Shown: positions 16,729-26,142, numbered from the stretch's first letter. The stretch is 64,000 nucleotides of DNA from Algoriphagus iocasae (GCF_014206875.1 NZ_JACIJO010000002.1:1-64000); one strand, 5' to 3'. Notes: generated from the sequence alone by a model not told the origin. Numbers and translations: made by a program.

Positions 16729-17823
16729 TTAGTACCCAGTAATTTCTTTGAGAAGATTGAAAAACCCTTTTTTCCTGTCTGAATTGATTCCCCAGTCAAC
16801 TGGTACGCTTTGGTATCCTTGCTCAAATCCTTCATCTTTCATTCGATAGTCAAAAAATCCCCAAGAAGCATAAGCCGCAGTAGCAGCTGTGAAATTATTC
16901 AGTTCCTGATCAAAATCGAAATGATCGTCCTCATTGTAGAGAATCGGTTGCCCCGAATACCCAGCCACATTTCTGGTCGCTTCCACTTGCGCAGTAATTT
17001 TATGAGGATCCTTCACGCCATTTCCATGAAGCAAAATAAAGTCTGAGGATTTTACCACATTCTCTTTTGGCACTGCTCCTCCACCATAGCTAGTGCTTAC
17101 CAATAAGCGTCTACCATCTTTCTCTTTGGATTTAACCAAATTGATCAATTCATGAACCCGTTCTGGCTGAAGAATTTCGTGATCATATCGCACATTGCAT
17201 TCATTATTTACCTCGATCAGGACATTGGTATAGCCTTTTTCAAGAATCCAATCCACTGCATTCTCAACCGCACGGATTACAGCTTTCTCATCAGTAAATC
17301 GCTCATCTTGTCCGAAATAAAAGAATCCTACAATTGGTGCCATCCCCAATTCATCTGCCCTATCCAATATTTTTTCGAGCCTTTGAAAATAATCCTCCCT
17401 GATTTCTCCTGATTCCGTAAATGCCGAATTGATCCAAGGTTGACCTTGTGAATAACCAAAAGGACTTCCTCCCTGCAGATTAATAGTAAACGACAGCAAT
17501 CCATGAGCTTTCCAATTTGGCATTTGGGCAATAAACTCGGCTGTATTTCTGTCTGCATCCCAGGCTTTGGTATCAGGATATTCCCAGTTTTTGACGGTTT
17601 CAGGATTGAGATCATCAAAAATCCCCTGAACCATCCTTGAATTCATCAGCAGTCCCTCAATCTTATTCCCCTTCCAATATCTGCCTGGATACGTAGGTTT
17701 GTCATTGATAAAAAATTGATCGCCGCGAATTTCAACAAGGGTTTTCCTTTTTTGCTGCGCAAAGGAATTCAAAGAAAAGCTGATCAATAAAAGAGCAAAA
17801 ATTGATGTAAAGAAGGTTTTCAT
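16729..17823 (-). CDS. Putative secreted glycosidase (clan GH-A-like TIM barrel)
   Basis: A 364-residue exported protein with signal peptide MKTFFTSIFALLLISFSLNSFAQ. The body looks like a (beta/alpha)8 barrel: MAPIVGFFYFG, NVLIEVNNECN (candidate acid/base Glu in VNNE), then PILYNEDDHFDFD (candidate nucleophile Glu). The N-terminal FINDKPTYPGRYWKGNKIEGL fits glycoside hydrolases that start with a short substrate-facing strand. The family number and substrate cannot be assigned by eye. No sugar transporter or SusCD pair is near, so it is not part of an obvious utilisation locus. Confidence 0.65.
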   Translation of the reverse strand: MKTFFTSIFALLLISFSLNSFAQQKRKTLVEIRGDQFFINDKPTYPGRYWKGNKIEGLLMNSRMVQGIFDDLNPETVKNWEYPDTKAWDADRNTAEFIAQMPNWKAHGLLSFTINLQGGSPFGYSQGQPWINSAFTESGEIREDYFQRLEKILDRADELGMAPIVGFFYFGQDERFTDEKAVIRAVENAVDWILEKGYTNVLIEVNNECNVRYDHEILQPERVHELINLVKSKEKDGRRLLVSTSYGGGAVPKENVVKSSDFILLHGNGVKDPHKITAQVEATRNVAGYSGQPILYNEDDHFDFDQELNNFTAATAAYASWGFFDYRMKDEGFEQGYQSVPVDWGINSDRKKGFFNLLKEITGY

Positions 17824-18041
17824 GGGTTTCGGCTAAGTTAATGAGGCAATTCGTTAAATAAATCAAACAATCAAGTTTCTGCGAAATGTTATCTAAAAAC
17901 ACGGGAGTTTCGACCTCAATTTCAAGTATTTACTTAAAAAAACCAGAATTTACAGTGTCAATATTACCTATAAATTACCTGCTTAACTTTTTGATAAAAG
18001 AACCTTAACGCATCTTTTCGCAGTCGGAGAATTCCAATCCC
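17824..18041. other. Spacer between divergent genes
   Basis: AT-rich, no ORF of note. It should hold the glycosidase promoter, but no -7 consensus match on the minus strand was found. Confidence 0.4.
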
Positions 18042-18122
18042 TAATTTTGAATCATACAGCAAACACTTTTTAACTCCTTGCATTTATTTTTCTGCCCCGA
18101 AGTATTTTCGGGGCATTTTTTT
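18042..18122 (+). ncRNA. Candidate small RNA or attenuated leader before the E1 gene
   Basis: TAATTTTG (18042-18049) is a good -7 element, predicting a start near 18056. A strong intrinsic terminator follows: TGCCCCGAA (18093-18101), 5-nt loop, TTCGGGGCA (18107-18115), then T7 (18116-18122). No protein gene lies on this strand for 1.4 kb upstream, so the terminator needs a transcript of its own, about 67 nt. It ends 71 bp before the E1 start and may be an independent RNA or an attenuator for that gene. Confidence 0.45.
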
Positions 18123-18193
18123 ATGCAATTGACACCAAAGAAACTTTGGGGAGTTCTTTGCTTCCTGTACCTTAGAAAGGAAATCCTCCTTCT

Positions 18194-20203
18194 ATGGAAA
18201 CAGCCCAAAAACATCACAGCACTTTGACTTTTGATAGGAAGAATTATTCCGATAAAAAACTTCTGGAATTATACGAATCACTAGTAATGCCTCGCCGAAT
18301 TGAGGAAAAAATGCTGATTCTCCTTCGTCAGGGTAAAATCACCAAATGGTTTAGCGGGTGGGGTCAGGAAGCCATTTCAATCGGTGCAGTAAATGCTTTG
18401 CTGGAAGATGAATTCATCTTACCGATGCATAGAAACTTGGGGATTTTTACAGGAAGAAAAATGCCTTTGGCAAAACTTTTCTCACAGTTTCAGGGAAAGC
18501 TTTCTGGCTTTACGAAAGGTCGGGATCGTTCCTTTCATTTTGGGAGTATTGAACATCATGTGGTTGGGATGATTTCTCATTTGGGGCCTCAGTTAGCGAT
18601 TGCAGATGGGATTGCTTTGGCAAGTAAGCTTTCGAAAGAGAAAAAAGTCACCTTGGTATTTTCCGGGGATGGAGCGAGTTCTGAGGGAGATTTCCACGAA
18701 GGATTAAACGTGGCTGCGGTTTGGAAACTTCCAGTGATTTTTGTAATCGAGCATAATGGCTACGGACTTTCTACCCCCAGTGAAGAGCAGTTTGCCTTCC
18801 AACATTTTACAGATAAAGGCCCAGGCTATGGCATGGAAGCGATTAGGATCCAAGGCAATAATGTTTTGGAAGTTTATGATGCCATCAAAACTTTGGCAGA
18901 AGATATTCGGGAAAATCCCCGTCCAGTTTTAGTTGAGGCGATCACTTTTAGAATGCGAGGACACGAAGAAGCTTCAGGTACCAAATATGTCCCAAAAGAG
19001 CTTATGGAAGACTGGGGAAAATTAGACCCAGTTGAAAATTACGAGCGCTTTCTTGAAGAAATTGGATTGCTGGATGAAAAGAAAAAATCCACGATCAATC
19101 AAAAGATAAAAAAAGCGATCAATGATGGTCTGGAGCTAGCGTTTGCGGAAGCAGATATCTCGCCATCCTTAGAAGGAGAATTGGCAGATGTCTACGCGCC
19201 TTTTTCCCAGAAGACTATATCACCATCAGATTCAACCTTGAAATCAGAAAAAAGAATGGTAGATGCTATTTCCGATGGGATAAGACAATCCATGGAAAAG
19301 TACCCTAATCTCATTTTGATGGGGCAGGATATTGGTGAGTACGGTGGAGTTTTTAAAATCACAGATGGATTTAAGGCAAAGTTTGGAGCCGATCGCGTAA
19401 GAAATACACCGCTTTGTGAAAGTGCAATCATCGGGGCTGGCCTTGGGCTTTCCATCAAAGACTTCAAAGCAATGGTGGAAATGCAGTTTGCCGATTTTGT
19501 CTCGGTAGGTTTCAACCAAATCGTAAACAATCTAGCCAAGATCCATTACCGATGGGGACAGCAGGCAGATGTGGTGATCCGAATGCCTACTGGCGCAGGG
19601 ATGGCGGCCGGACCTTTTCATAGCCAATCAAATGAAGCTTGGTTTTTCCATACCCCTGGGCTAAAAATCGTCTATCCTTCTAATCCATATGATGCCAAGG
19701 GGCTGCTCAATGCAGCATTCGAGGATCCAAATCCCTATTTGTATTTTGAACATAAAGGAATGTATCGATCCATAAGTGCAGAAATTCCCGATGAATATTA
19801 CACGGTAGAGATTGGCAAAGCAGCTTTGGCACAAGAAGGAAATCAACTATCTGTAATTACCTATGGCATGGGAGTGCACTGGGCAAAGAAAACAGTGGAA
19901 GATTTAGGTATTTCTGCAGACATTCTGGATCTGAGAACGCTCTTACCTTGGGATAAGGAAGCAGTAGCAGCAACAGTTAAAAAAACTGGAAAAGTGATCT
20001 TCCTTCAAGAGGATTGCCTTACCGGGGGAATTGGGGCCGAGATATGCTCGTGGATATCAGAAAACTGTTTTGAGTTCTTAGATGCACCCGTGATGAGAGA
20101 AGGAAGTTTGGACACTCCTGTACCTTTTGCCTCGAATCTGGAGAAACAGTTTTTACCTTTAGAAAGATTTAAAGTGAAAGTCTCTAAGCTTTTGGAATAC
20201 TAA
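18194..20203 (+). CDS. 2-oxoacid dehydrogenase E1, fused alpha and beta subunits
   Basis: Thiamine-diphosphate E1 component of a branched-chain-type 2-oxoacid (2-oxoisovalerate or pyruvate) dehydrogenase complex, in one 669-residue chain. The alpha part (about 1-345) has the ThDP motif GDGASSEGDFHEGLN with EHNGYGLSTP downstream. The beta part (about 350-669) has MGQDIGEYGGVFKITDG and NTPLCESAIIGAGLGLS, then EAWFFHTPGLKIVYPSNPYD. E2 and E3 genes are not adjacent. Fused E1 proteins are common in Bacteroidota. A candidate attenuator precedes it. Confidence 0.93.
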   Translation: METAQKHHSTLTFDRKNYSDKKLLELYESLVMPRRIEEKMLILLRQGKITKWFSGWGQEAISIGAVNALLEDEFILPMHRNLGIFTGRKMPLAKLFSQFQGKLSGFTKGRDRSFHFGSIEHHVVGMISHLGPQLAIADGIALASKLSKEKKVTLVFSGDGASSEGDFHEGLNVAAVWKLPVIFVIEHNGYGLSTPSEEQFAFQHFTDKGPGYGMEAIRIQGNNVLEVYDAIKTLAEDIRENPRPVLVEAITFRMRGHEEASGTKYVPKELMEDWGKLDPVENYERFLEEIGLLDEKKKSTINQKIKKAINDGLELAFAEADISPSLEGELADVYAPFSQKTISPSDSTLKSEKRMVDAISDGIRQSMEKYPNLILMGQDIGEYGGVFKITDGFKAKFGADRVRNTPLCESAIIGAGLGLSIKDFKAMVEMQFADFVSVGFNQIVNNLAKIHYRWGQQADVVIRMPTGAGMAAGPFHSQSNEAWFFHTPGLKIVYPSNPYDAKGLLNAAFEDPNPYLYFEHKGMYRSISAEIPDEYYTVEIGKAALAQEGNQLSVITYGMGVHWAKKTVEDLGISADILDLRTLLPWDKEAVAATVKKTGKVIFLQEDCLTGGIGAEICSWISENCFEFLDAPVMREGSLDTPVPFASNLEKQFLPLERFKVKVSKLLEY

Positions 20204-20266
20204 TTGTTTTTAAGACAAAAGACCCTGCTAGTTTTAAATAAAACCAGTTCTCAAAACCAAATAATC

Positions 20267-21592
20267 ATGAATCGTTTTTTCAAATTGCAGTTTTTCTTCA
20301 TTGCTGCCTTCCTATTAATGTCGAAAGCCTCCATCGCACAGACATTTATAGGAAGCACTGTTGACAATCATGCCGGAGTTCATTCTTTGCTACTGAATCC
20401 GGCTTTGGCCGTTGATTCAAAAATGAGGTTGGATATCAACCTATTTTCCACCAGTGCATATATTGGAAATGACTTTTTGAGTGTTGATTTGAACGATTTA
20501 GGAGGCTTTCGAAATGGTTTAGAAATCAATTCTGATGACAATAAAAACTCAACCAACAATAATAACTTCATAGGAAATGTAGACATTCTTGGTCCATCAG
20601 TATTATTCAATTTAGATCAAAAAAACAGTCTTGCATTCACTACACGTGTCCGTGGATTTTTCAATTTGACCAATATTGGCGGGGATCTTTATGAGTTGGC
20701 TAATACGGAGTATAATGATCAAACGGATTTCAGTGTAAACATGGAGGATGCCTCCGGCTTGATCCATGCATGGGCAGAATTCGGGGCCACTTATGGAAGA
20801 ATGATTTTGGATGATGAGCGAAATTCACTCAAAGGGGGAGTGACACTGAAGTACCTAGCTGGAGCTGGTGGAGTCTATGGTGGAAGTAAAATTTTAAATG
20901 CGCAGTATAATAATCAATCCGATTTATTGACTACCTCAGGAGAATTGAGCTATGGTTACACTTCAGGATTTGACTCGGACGAAATCAGTTTTTCAGACAT
21001 CAAATCAGGTTTTGGCGCTGATATTGGCTTTGTCTATGAGTTTAAAGAGGAAGATGTAAATGTTTATTACAATCCTTACAAGTTCAGACTTGGAGTATCT
21101 GTGATGGATATTGGTTCTATCAATTATGATGGATCCAGCAGATTCATTTACAATATGAATGCGACGATTGATGCGAATGAATTTGAGTCCAAAGACCTTG
21201 ATGAACTTCTGGAGGATAATTACAACGGAGTAGAAATCCTAGGAAAAACTAAATTTGGGCTACCTACATCCCTTCAGTTTTTTGGAGACTACAATCTTAA
21301 TGGGAAATTTTTTGTCAGTGCTCAGGGAGCCCTAGCTCTAAAAAGATCCAGTGAAAATCCTGTTAGTCAATTGATCAATTCCTTCACCTTAACACCTAGA
21401 TTTGAAAAGAGATGGATAAGCGTTTACAGCCCTATCAGCATTAGGCAATACGATTCGAGCGTCTCTTGGGGAGTTGGAGTTCGCGCAGGACCTGTCATGA
21501 TTGGTTCGGGTTCTATTCTGACAAATCTGATTTCCAGTCAATCAAAAAGTGCTGATGTGTATTTTGGACTCAAAGTTCCGCTTTATAAATAG
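20267..21592 (+). CDS. DUF5723 family outer-membrane protein
   Basis: A predicted outer-membrane beta-barrel. The ATG at 20267 gives signal peptide MNRFFKLQFFFIAAFLLMSK ending before AQ, whereas an in-frame alternative start at 20204 puts 21 unlikely residues in front. The sequence then reads STVDNHAGVHSLLLNPAL, a pattern seen in DUF5723 and PorV-like proteins, with many strand-like segments to a C-terminal VYFGLKVPLYK. Role unknown. It begins 63 bp after the E1 stop on the same strand and may be cotranscribed. Confidence 0.8.
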   Translation: MNRFFKLQFFFIAAFLLMSKASIAQTFIGSTVDNHAGVHSLLLNPALAVDSKMRLDINLFSTSAYIGNDFLSVDLNDLGGFRNGLEINSDDNKNSTNNNNFIGNVDILGPSVLFNLDQKNSLAFTTRVRGFFNLTNIGGDLYELANTEYNDQTDFSVNMEDASGLIHAWAEFGATYGRMILDDERNSLKGGVTLKYLAGAGGVYGGSKILNAQYNNQSDLLTTSGELSYGYTSGFDSDEISFSDIKSGFGADIGFVYEFKEEDVNVYYNPYKFRLGVSVMDIGSINYDGSSRFIYNMNATIDANEFESKDLDELLEDNYNGVEILGKTKFGLPTSLQFFGDYNLNGKFFVSAQGALALKRSSENPVSQLINSFTLTPRFEKRWISVYSPISIRQYDSSVSWGVGVRAGPVMIGSGSILTNLISSQSKSADVYFGLKVPLYK

Positions 21593-21681
21593 ATTTCAGT
21601 AGGTAGTCAGTAATAATTAAATCGGGATTTTGGTAAAAAAATCAGTGTAATTATATCTGAAGATTTTAACTAACTAACAGG

Positions 21682-22842
21682 TTAAATTTGCGCCTGAAGT
21701 AACTCTAAGAACTTGCGGTCAAGCTTTTCTCCGTACCAATCTTCATATTCCACATCCTTTCTGCCGGAATTCATCACGCCAAAAGCTCCTGAGAATTCCC
21801 AGATACCGAATCCTATTCCATTTTCTTTTAATACGGTCAACACATCCCCAAACCAACGGAGAAAAACATCGTGTGGTGTTTCATTGTAGCAGCCGCATTC
21901 TCCGCAGTGCACCCCAACTCCCTGGTCCACTAAGGCTTTCCAAGGGGCGTAATACCTCCTGATTTCTTCGATGTCTAGGATTCTTTCACCTTGTGCCAAT
22001 GGCCAATCGACGGGAGGAAGACTTTCAGGGTCTTTATAAACCCAACCAGCTTTGTAATGCGAAATAGGAAAAGGATGATAGCCCCTGCAACTTTGCGCCA
22101 GCTCCAGATCCGCTAACTCAGGCATGGCTATTCCTCCTCCTCCATTGCCATCTGCTATCACCAGTCTGGACTTTTTGACTGACTTAATGGTATTCAAGGC
22201 AGCTTCAGCCACCCGATGATAATCTGCCACATCCACAGGCCCTCCGGGACTATGTTGGTCATTGGGATCTTCCCTCTGAAAAGGTTCATTGACGAGATCA
22301 AAACTCAATTTCTTTTTTGAGATACCTTTATACCGCTTTGCCCACATCTCCCAGTGTGCACAGAATGCATCTTGAGCCTCTTGATCTCTCCAGAGATTAT
22401 AGGGTTCTACAAAGCCGGCATTGATACAAAAGCCAGGAGCGCGATGCAAATTCAAACTTACATGCAAGCCATGGGATATACAACGGTCAACGAGTTCATC
22501 CACTTTCTCCAATCGACTTTCATCGAAATTCAATACTTCATCCGGACGAATCGGTCTGCTTCTATCAAAATCCAAATAACTCGGATACGAAATCGGAATT
22601 CGCACAAAATCAAAACCCCAGTCGGAAATCCACTGGATATATTGAGGCTTCGTCGGGCGACCTGCATTCGGATCATGAGAGAAAAAATCGAGCAAGTTAA
22701 ATCCTTTCCATGCCGGCAATTTATTTTTTGGCTTAGCCACATCTGCAAATGCCGGAATTGAAGCACTTCCAGCTAGGCCTAGCCCTGCACCTAATAAGGT
22801 GGATTTTTTCAGAAAATCTCTTCGGCTCTCAGGTTGATTCAT
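21682..22842 (-). CDS. Glycoside hydrolase family 5-like cellulase, Tat-exported
   Basis: Endoglucanase-like GH5 protein. The ATG at 22842 opens a twin-arginine signal (MNQPESRRDFLKKSTLLGAG), which argues for this start over one 38 codons upstream at 22956, which would precede the promoter at 22921. The catalytic acid/base is in SFDLVNEPF and the nucleophile in HCGECGCYNETP. Also present is the barrel motif FDFVRIPISYPSYLDF. Beta-1,4-glucan or mannan hydrolysis is likely, exact substrate open. Divergent from the barrel gene at 22986. Confidence 0.85.
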   Translation of the reverse strand: MNQPESRRDFLKKSTLLGAGLGLAGSASIPAFADVAKPKNKLPAWKGFNLLDFFSHDPNAGRPTKPQYIQWISDWGFDFVRIPISYPSYLDFDRSRPIRPDEVLNFDESRLEKVDELVDRCISHGLHVSLNLHRAPGFCINAGFVEPYNLWRDQEAQDAFCAHWEMWAKRYKGISKKKLSFDLVNEPFQREDPNDQHSPGGPVDVADYHRVAEAALNTIKSVKKSRLVIADGNGGGGIAMPELADLELAQSCRGYHPFPISHYKAGWVYKDPESLPPVDWPLAQGERILDIEEIRRYYAPWKALVDQGVGVHCGECGCYNETPHDVFLRWFGDVLTVLKENGIGFGIWEFSGAFGVMNSGRKDVEYEDWYGEKLDRKFLELLQAQI

Positions 22843-22920
22843 CGGTATTTTAGGTTTGACCTCATTAATATAAGAAAGTCTAGAAACCTCATATCCAAAG
22901 AATCCATGAAAGGTTTTTTC

Positions 22921-22928
22921 CAAATTTA
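22921..22928 (-). promoter_or_regulatory. -7 element of the GH5 gene
   Basis: TAAATTTG on the minus strand, 79 bp before the preferred GH5 start. No TTTG at 19 bp. Confidence 0.45.
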
Positions 22929-22985
22929 GGTTTGTAGCAAACAAAACACCTATCAAATGACGTAAGAATTGAAAAATGTAAGCTC

Positions 22986-23681
22986 ATGCGAAAATCTCTA
23001 TTCCTGCTTTTCTTTTTAGTCTATTCGGTAAGTTTGCATGCTCAATTTTTTATAGCAGGAGGTCATTTCAATGGCGGATTTCCAGTTTCCAAACTGAAAC
23101 AAGAAGTTGACAAAACGTTTTTCCCTACGATTTCGGGTATTCTATTATATGAATTCTACAAGCAACCTTTACAAGTAGGTTTGGAATTGGGATATGGGAT
23201 CTATGGTACCAAAGTAGAAACGAGAGATGATTTTTATCCTGGTTTTAATGAGGAATACCGCCTGAGAAGAAACAACAATCACACTTCTGGCATGTTGGTC
23301 TTTCGATTTTTACCATCGATGACTTCGAGGGTCACGCCATTTTTTGAAATCCAGGCTGGGGCGAACTATCTCTATTCTAAATTTAAAATCCGCCCATCCA
23401 TTTTCGAAGAAACCGTCGAAGTAGGCAAGGATATGGAAGATTGGTCCTTTGGTTATAAAATCGGTGGAGGGATTCAAATTCCTATCCCGGGACTGGATGG
23501 AGGAAAAATTGAATTACGCGTAAATTATCAAGATGGAAACTCGATCAGATTCTTAACTAAACCAGATACCCAGTATTTACCCAATAAAGGTGATGGGGAG
23601 TTTGAATACAGTCCACGTCAAAGTCCGCTTCAGTTGATTACCGGATCGGTGGGTATAGTTGTTTATGATGCTTTCAGATGA
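22986..23681 (+). CDS. Predicted outer-membrane barrel protein (porin family)
   Basis: A 231-residue protein with signal peptide MRKSLFLLFFLVYSVSLHAQ, strand-rich segments (VGLELGYGIYGTKVETRDD, FGYKIGGGIQIPIPGLDGG) and a C-terminal Phe before Arg. It resembles small outer-membrane beta-barrel domain proteins of Bacteroidota. Function unknown. It converges on the lipoprotein gene at 23689, with only 7 bp between the stops and no clear terminator. Confidence 0.75.
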   Translation: MRKSLFLLFFLVYSVSLHAQFFIAGGHFNGGFPVSKLKQEVDKTFFPTISGILLYEFYKQPLQVGLELGYGIYGTKVETRDDFYPGFNEEYRLRRNNNHTSGMLVFRFLPSMTSRVTPFFEIQAGANYLYSKFKIRPSIFEETVEVGKDMEDWSFGYKIGGGIQIPIPGLDGGKIELRVNYQDGNSIRFLTKPDTQYLPNKGDGEFEYSPRQSPLQLITGSVGIVVYDAFR

Positions 23682-23688
23682 TTATTTA

Positions 23689-24876
23689 TTACTCCACCAC
23701 CAATCTGATTTTATAAAACAGATTATAATCCCGCTCTACTTCTCCGTCAGCTGCTTTTAAAATTAAAGTTCCGTCAGACAAACCCAGGTTGACTGATCCT
23801 GCTACAGGAAGCTCTTTGAGGATTCCGACTTGCTGATCTCCTTTCACTATCATGAAGCGAGGTTTTCTATAGGCTACCAAATCCTTTTGATTTGCAGGAT
23901 TTTGGGTGTAATCTTCCCCTTTTGATTGAAATTCTATCAATACATCCTCAGGGATAGCGGTATAAAATATTGCCAATTGATATTCCCCAAAACTCTTCAC
24001 ATCACTAAATGATGGATAAAGTCGATAATCGCGTTCAGGATCCGGTATTTCCTCATCACGGTCAGGATGTGATAGGAAAACAGCTTTTTCATTGATCAAA
24101 GAGTCCCCTTCCAAATCATATAAAAAGAGTTGGTTTCCAATTGGAGGTAATATAGCGGCTCTTTTACTTTCTACATCGAAAGACAAATAAGGGAAACTCT
24201 GCCCTATCCATCGATTTGTGCTACGAGGAGCCCAAGCCTCCGGATATAGACTGATATAGCTGACAGTATCCTGGTTGGAGTCATAATAGAAACCTGTTTT
24301 TACTTGGTTGTAAAATCCACCTCCGATTTTGTCGGGATCCATTTCACCCGGATTATATGTGTTTACCTCTTCACCCAATATAAAAACTCCATCCCCCTCC
24401 GTCCATGGAGTAAATGTCTGACGGAAAAAGTTTATGAATATACCAGCACCAAAACCATCTGCTGGGCCCTGTATCTTTTCCAACTTCTGAAAACTCCTGT
24501 CATAAACATGGAAATCCATAGTCGCTGACATTTCTTTAAAAATAAACCGGTTTTTGTCCAAAAATCTTCCCTCAAGAAAAAACTGAATCTGATTTGGTCC
24601 TTCTCCCACCAGTTCCACTTCTTGGATTATTTCTCCCTTTCCATCGACTAGAAGGACTTTGCTTCCTCGCTGTTCCTTAACCAAATACTGATCAAGATCC
24701 TCTTGATAATCCAATAGAACAACGTTTTCCAGCACATCCACCATGATAGAGTCATAGACTTCAAATCGTAGTTCCTGATGGGGATCTATCACATTTGATT
24801 CTGGAGATTTTTCTGAGCAGGAAAAAAGCAGTGTTCCAAAAAGTACACTGAAAGTAATAAGTAGGGATTTATTCAT
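23689..24876 (-). CDS. Lipoprotein, probable 6-bladed beta-propeller (DUF4221-like)
   Basis: A predicted lipoprotein of 395 residues. The signal peptide ends in the lipobox GTLLFSC, with Cys about residue 20. Repeated propeller-like segments follow (KVLLVDGKGEIIQEVELVGE, FHVYDRSFQKLEKIQGPADG, NQLFLYDLEGDSL), as in Bacteroidota 6-bladed propeller and DUF4221 lipoproteins. Role unknown. The likely promoter is the left arm of the palindrome at 24954-24990, shared with the divergent ATPase gene. Confidence 0.7.
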   Translation of the reverse strand: MNKSLLITFSVLFGTLLFSCSEKSPESNVIDPHQELRFEVYDSIMVDVLENVVLLDYQEDLDQYLVKEQRGSKVLLVDGKGEIIQEVELVGEGPNQIQFFLEGRFLDKNRFIFKEMSATMDFHVYDRSFQKLEKIQGPADGFGAGIFINFFRQTFTPWTEGDGVFILGEEVNTYNPGEMDPDKIGGGFYNQVKTGFYYDSNQDTVSYISLYPEAWAPRSTNRWIGQSFPYLSFDVESKRAAILPPIGNQLFLYDLEGDSLINEKAVFLSHPDRDEEIPDPERDYRLYPSFSDVKSFGEYQLAIFYTAIPEDVLIEFQSKGEDYTQNPANQKDLVAYRKPRFMIVKGDQQVGILKELPVAGSVNLGLSDGTLILKAADGEVERDYNLFYKIRLVVE

Positions 24877-24953
24877 CAGAAAGAATTAAGATTTTCAGGT
24901 TAGTCTGAAAAAGTAAGTTTTATAGGACAAGAGAAGAAAACAAAAATCAATAT

Positions 24954-24990
24954 CCCTGCAAATTTAAAAAAAAAATTTAAATTTGCAGGG
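24954..24990. promoter_or_regulatory. Perfect palindrome with divergent -7 elements
   Basis: Arms of 15 bp (24954-24968 and 24976-24990) around a 7-bp A-tract. Each arm contains TAAATTTG reading outward: 24978-24985 rightward, 24959-24966 leftward. The right arm ends at the ATG of the ATPase gene, so that mRNA would be leaderless or nearly so. The -33 regions are poor matches, hinting at an activator or at repression through the palindrome. Confidence 0.7.
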
Positions 24991-26142
24991 ATGATTCGGC
25001 GTGTCATAGAAAAACCATTTTTCAAATCAATCCTAAAATTCCCTGTAACGGGGATAGTTGGACCTAGACAAGTAGGCAAAACTACCTTAGTCAAAGGGGT
25101 TTTAGATGATCTCAATGCTGTATACCTTGACCTTGAAAAACATTCTGACATCAGCAAATTGAATGATCCTGAGTTATTTTTCTTGCAAAATCAGAATAAG
25201 ACTATCATTCTGGATGAAGTCCAACATCAAGCTTCTATTTTTCCATTGCTGAGAGCAGTAATCGATGAGAACAGAAAACCTGGCCGATTTATTATTCTCG
25301 GATCAGCTTCTCCCTCACTACTTCGACAAAGTTCAGAAAGTTTGGCCGGTCGAATCAACTACCTGGAAATGTCGCCGTTATCCATCCTAGAAACTAGAAA
25401 TCAACTCTCTATTGAAGACCTCTGGATATACGGTGGATTTCCAGAACCTGCACTTTCACAAGATCCGGAATTTATACAAGACTGGTATAGAAACTTTACT
25501 ACAAGCTACATTCAAAGGGATTTACCTCAATATGGTTTACCTGCAGAACCACGTGTCACCAGACAATTCTTAATGATGATTGCCTCGGCACATGGGGGAA
25601 TCCTTAACTATTCCAGTTTTGCAAAATCCTTAGGATTGACGGTTCCAACTATCAAAACATACCTTAGCTTTCTTTTAGATGCTTTTCTCCTTAGAGAATT
25701 ACCTGCATGGTCTGTGAATGCCAAAAAGCGACTAGTGAAATCCCCAAAGTTATTTTTCAGAGATACGGGAATGTTACATTATTTACTCGGAATCAACAGT
25801 ATGGATTCTATTTTTGGAAACATTGTACTAGGTAGCTCCTGGGAGGCATTTGTCATCAATCAAGTAGCTTCTGTTTTAAAGACCGACGATCAAATGTATT
25901 TTTATCGGACACAAGATGGAGCCGAAATAGACTTGCTCATCAGGCGAAATAACCGATGGCTAGCTGCTGCAGAGATTAAATTCAGCGCTAGCCCCAAACT
26001 TACCAAAGGCACTTACAATGCAATGGAAGATTTGGGAATAGAACTTTTGCATGTTGTGATTCCGAGAGATGAAGATTATCCAATAGCAAAAAACATACAG
26101 GTAGTCGGTCTGGGACTTTTCCTTGAATCAATTTTAAGATAG
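24991..26142 (+). CDS. AAA ATPase with DUF4143 domain
   Basis: A 383-residue P-loop ATPase of the AAA_14 plus DUF4143 type. Walker A is GPRQVGKT (about 24-31) and Walker B TIILDEVQ (about 70-77). The sensor-like GSASPSLLRQSSESLAGR is also present. The C-terminal DUF4143 part contains GAEIDLLIRRNNRWLAAAEIK, a restriction-endonuclease-fold-like core of D-ExK type. The biological role is not known for the family. It stands alone, with near-zero 5' leader behind the palindrome. Many relatives are patchily distributed and horizontally acquired. Confidence 0.88.
   Translation: MIRRVIEKPFFKSILKFPVTGIVGPRQVGKTTLVKGVLDDLNAVYLDLEKHSDISKLNDPELFFLQNQNKTIILDEVQHQASIFPLLRAVIDENRKPGRFIILGSASPSLLRQSSESLAGRINYLEMSPLSILETRNQLSIEDLWIYGGFPEPALSQDPEFIQDWYRNFTTSYIQRDLPQYGLPAEPRVTRQFLMMIASAHGGILNYSSFAKSLGLTVPTIKTYLSFLLDAFLLRELPAWSVNAKKRLVKSPKLFFRDTGMLHYLLGINSMDSIFGNIVLGSSWEAFVINQVASVLKTDDQMYFYRTQDGAEIDLLIRRNNRWLAAAEIKFSASPKLTKGTYNAMEDLGIELLHVVIPRDEDYPIAKNIQVVGLGLFLESILR

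Noticed and set aside
16729-22842. Polysaccharide utilisation locus
   Set aside because: Two glycosidases are present but no SusC/SusD pair, sugar kinase or regulator lies with them, and they are separated by unrelated genes.
24900-25157. Minus-strand frame over the palindrome and the ATPase start
   Set aside because: It overlaps the P-loop region of the plus-strand ATPase gene and runs through the promoter palindrome; no homology seen.
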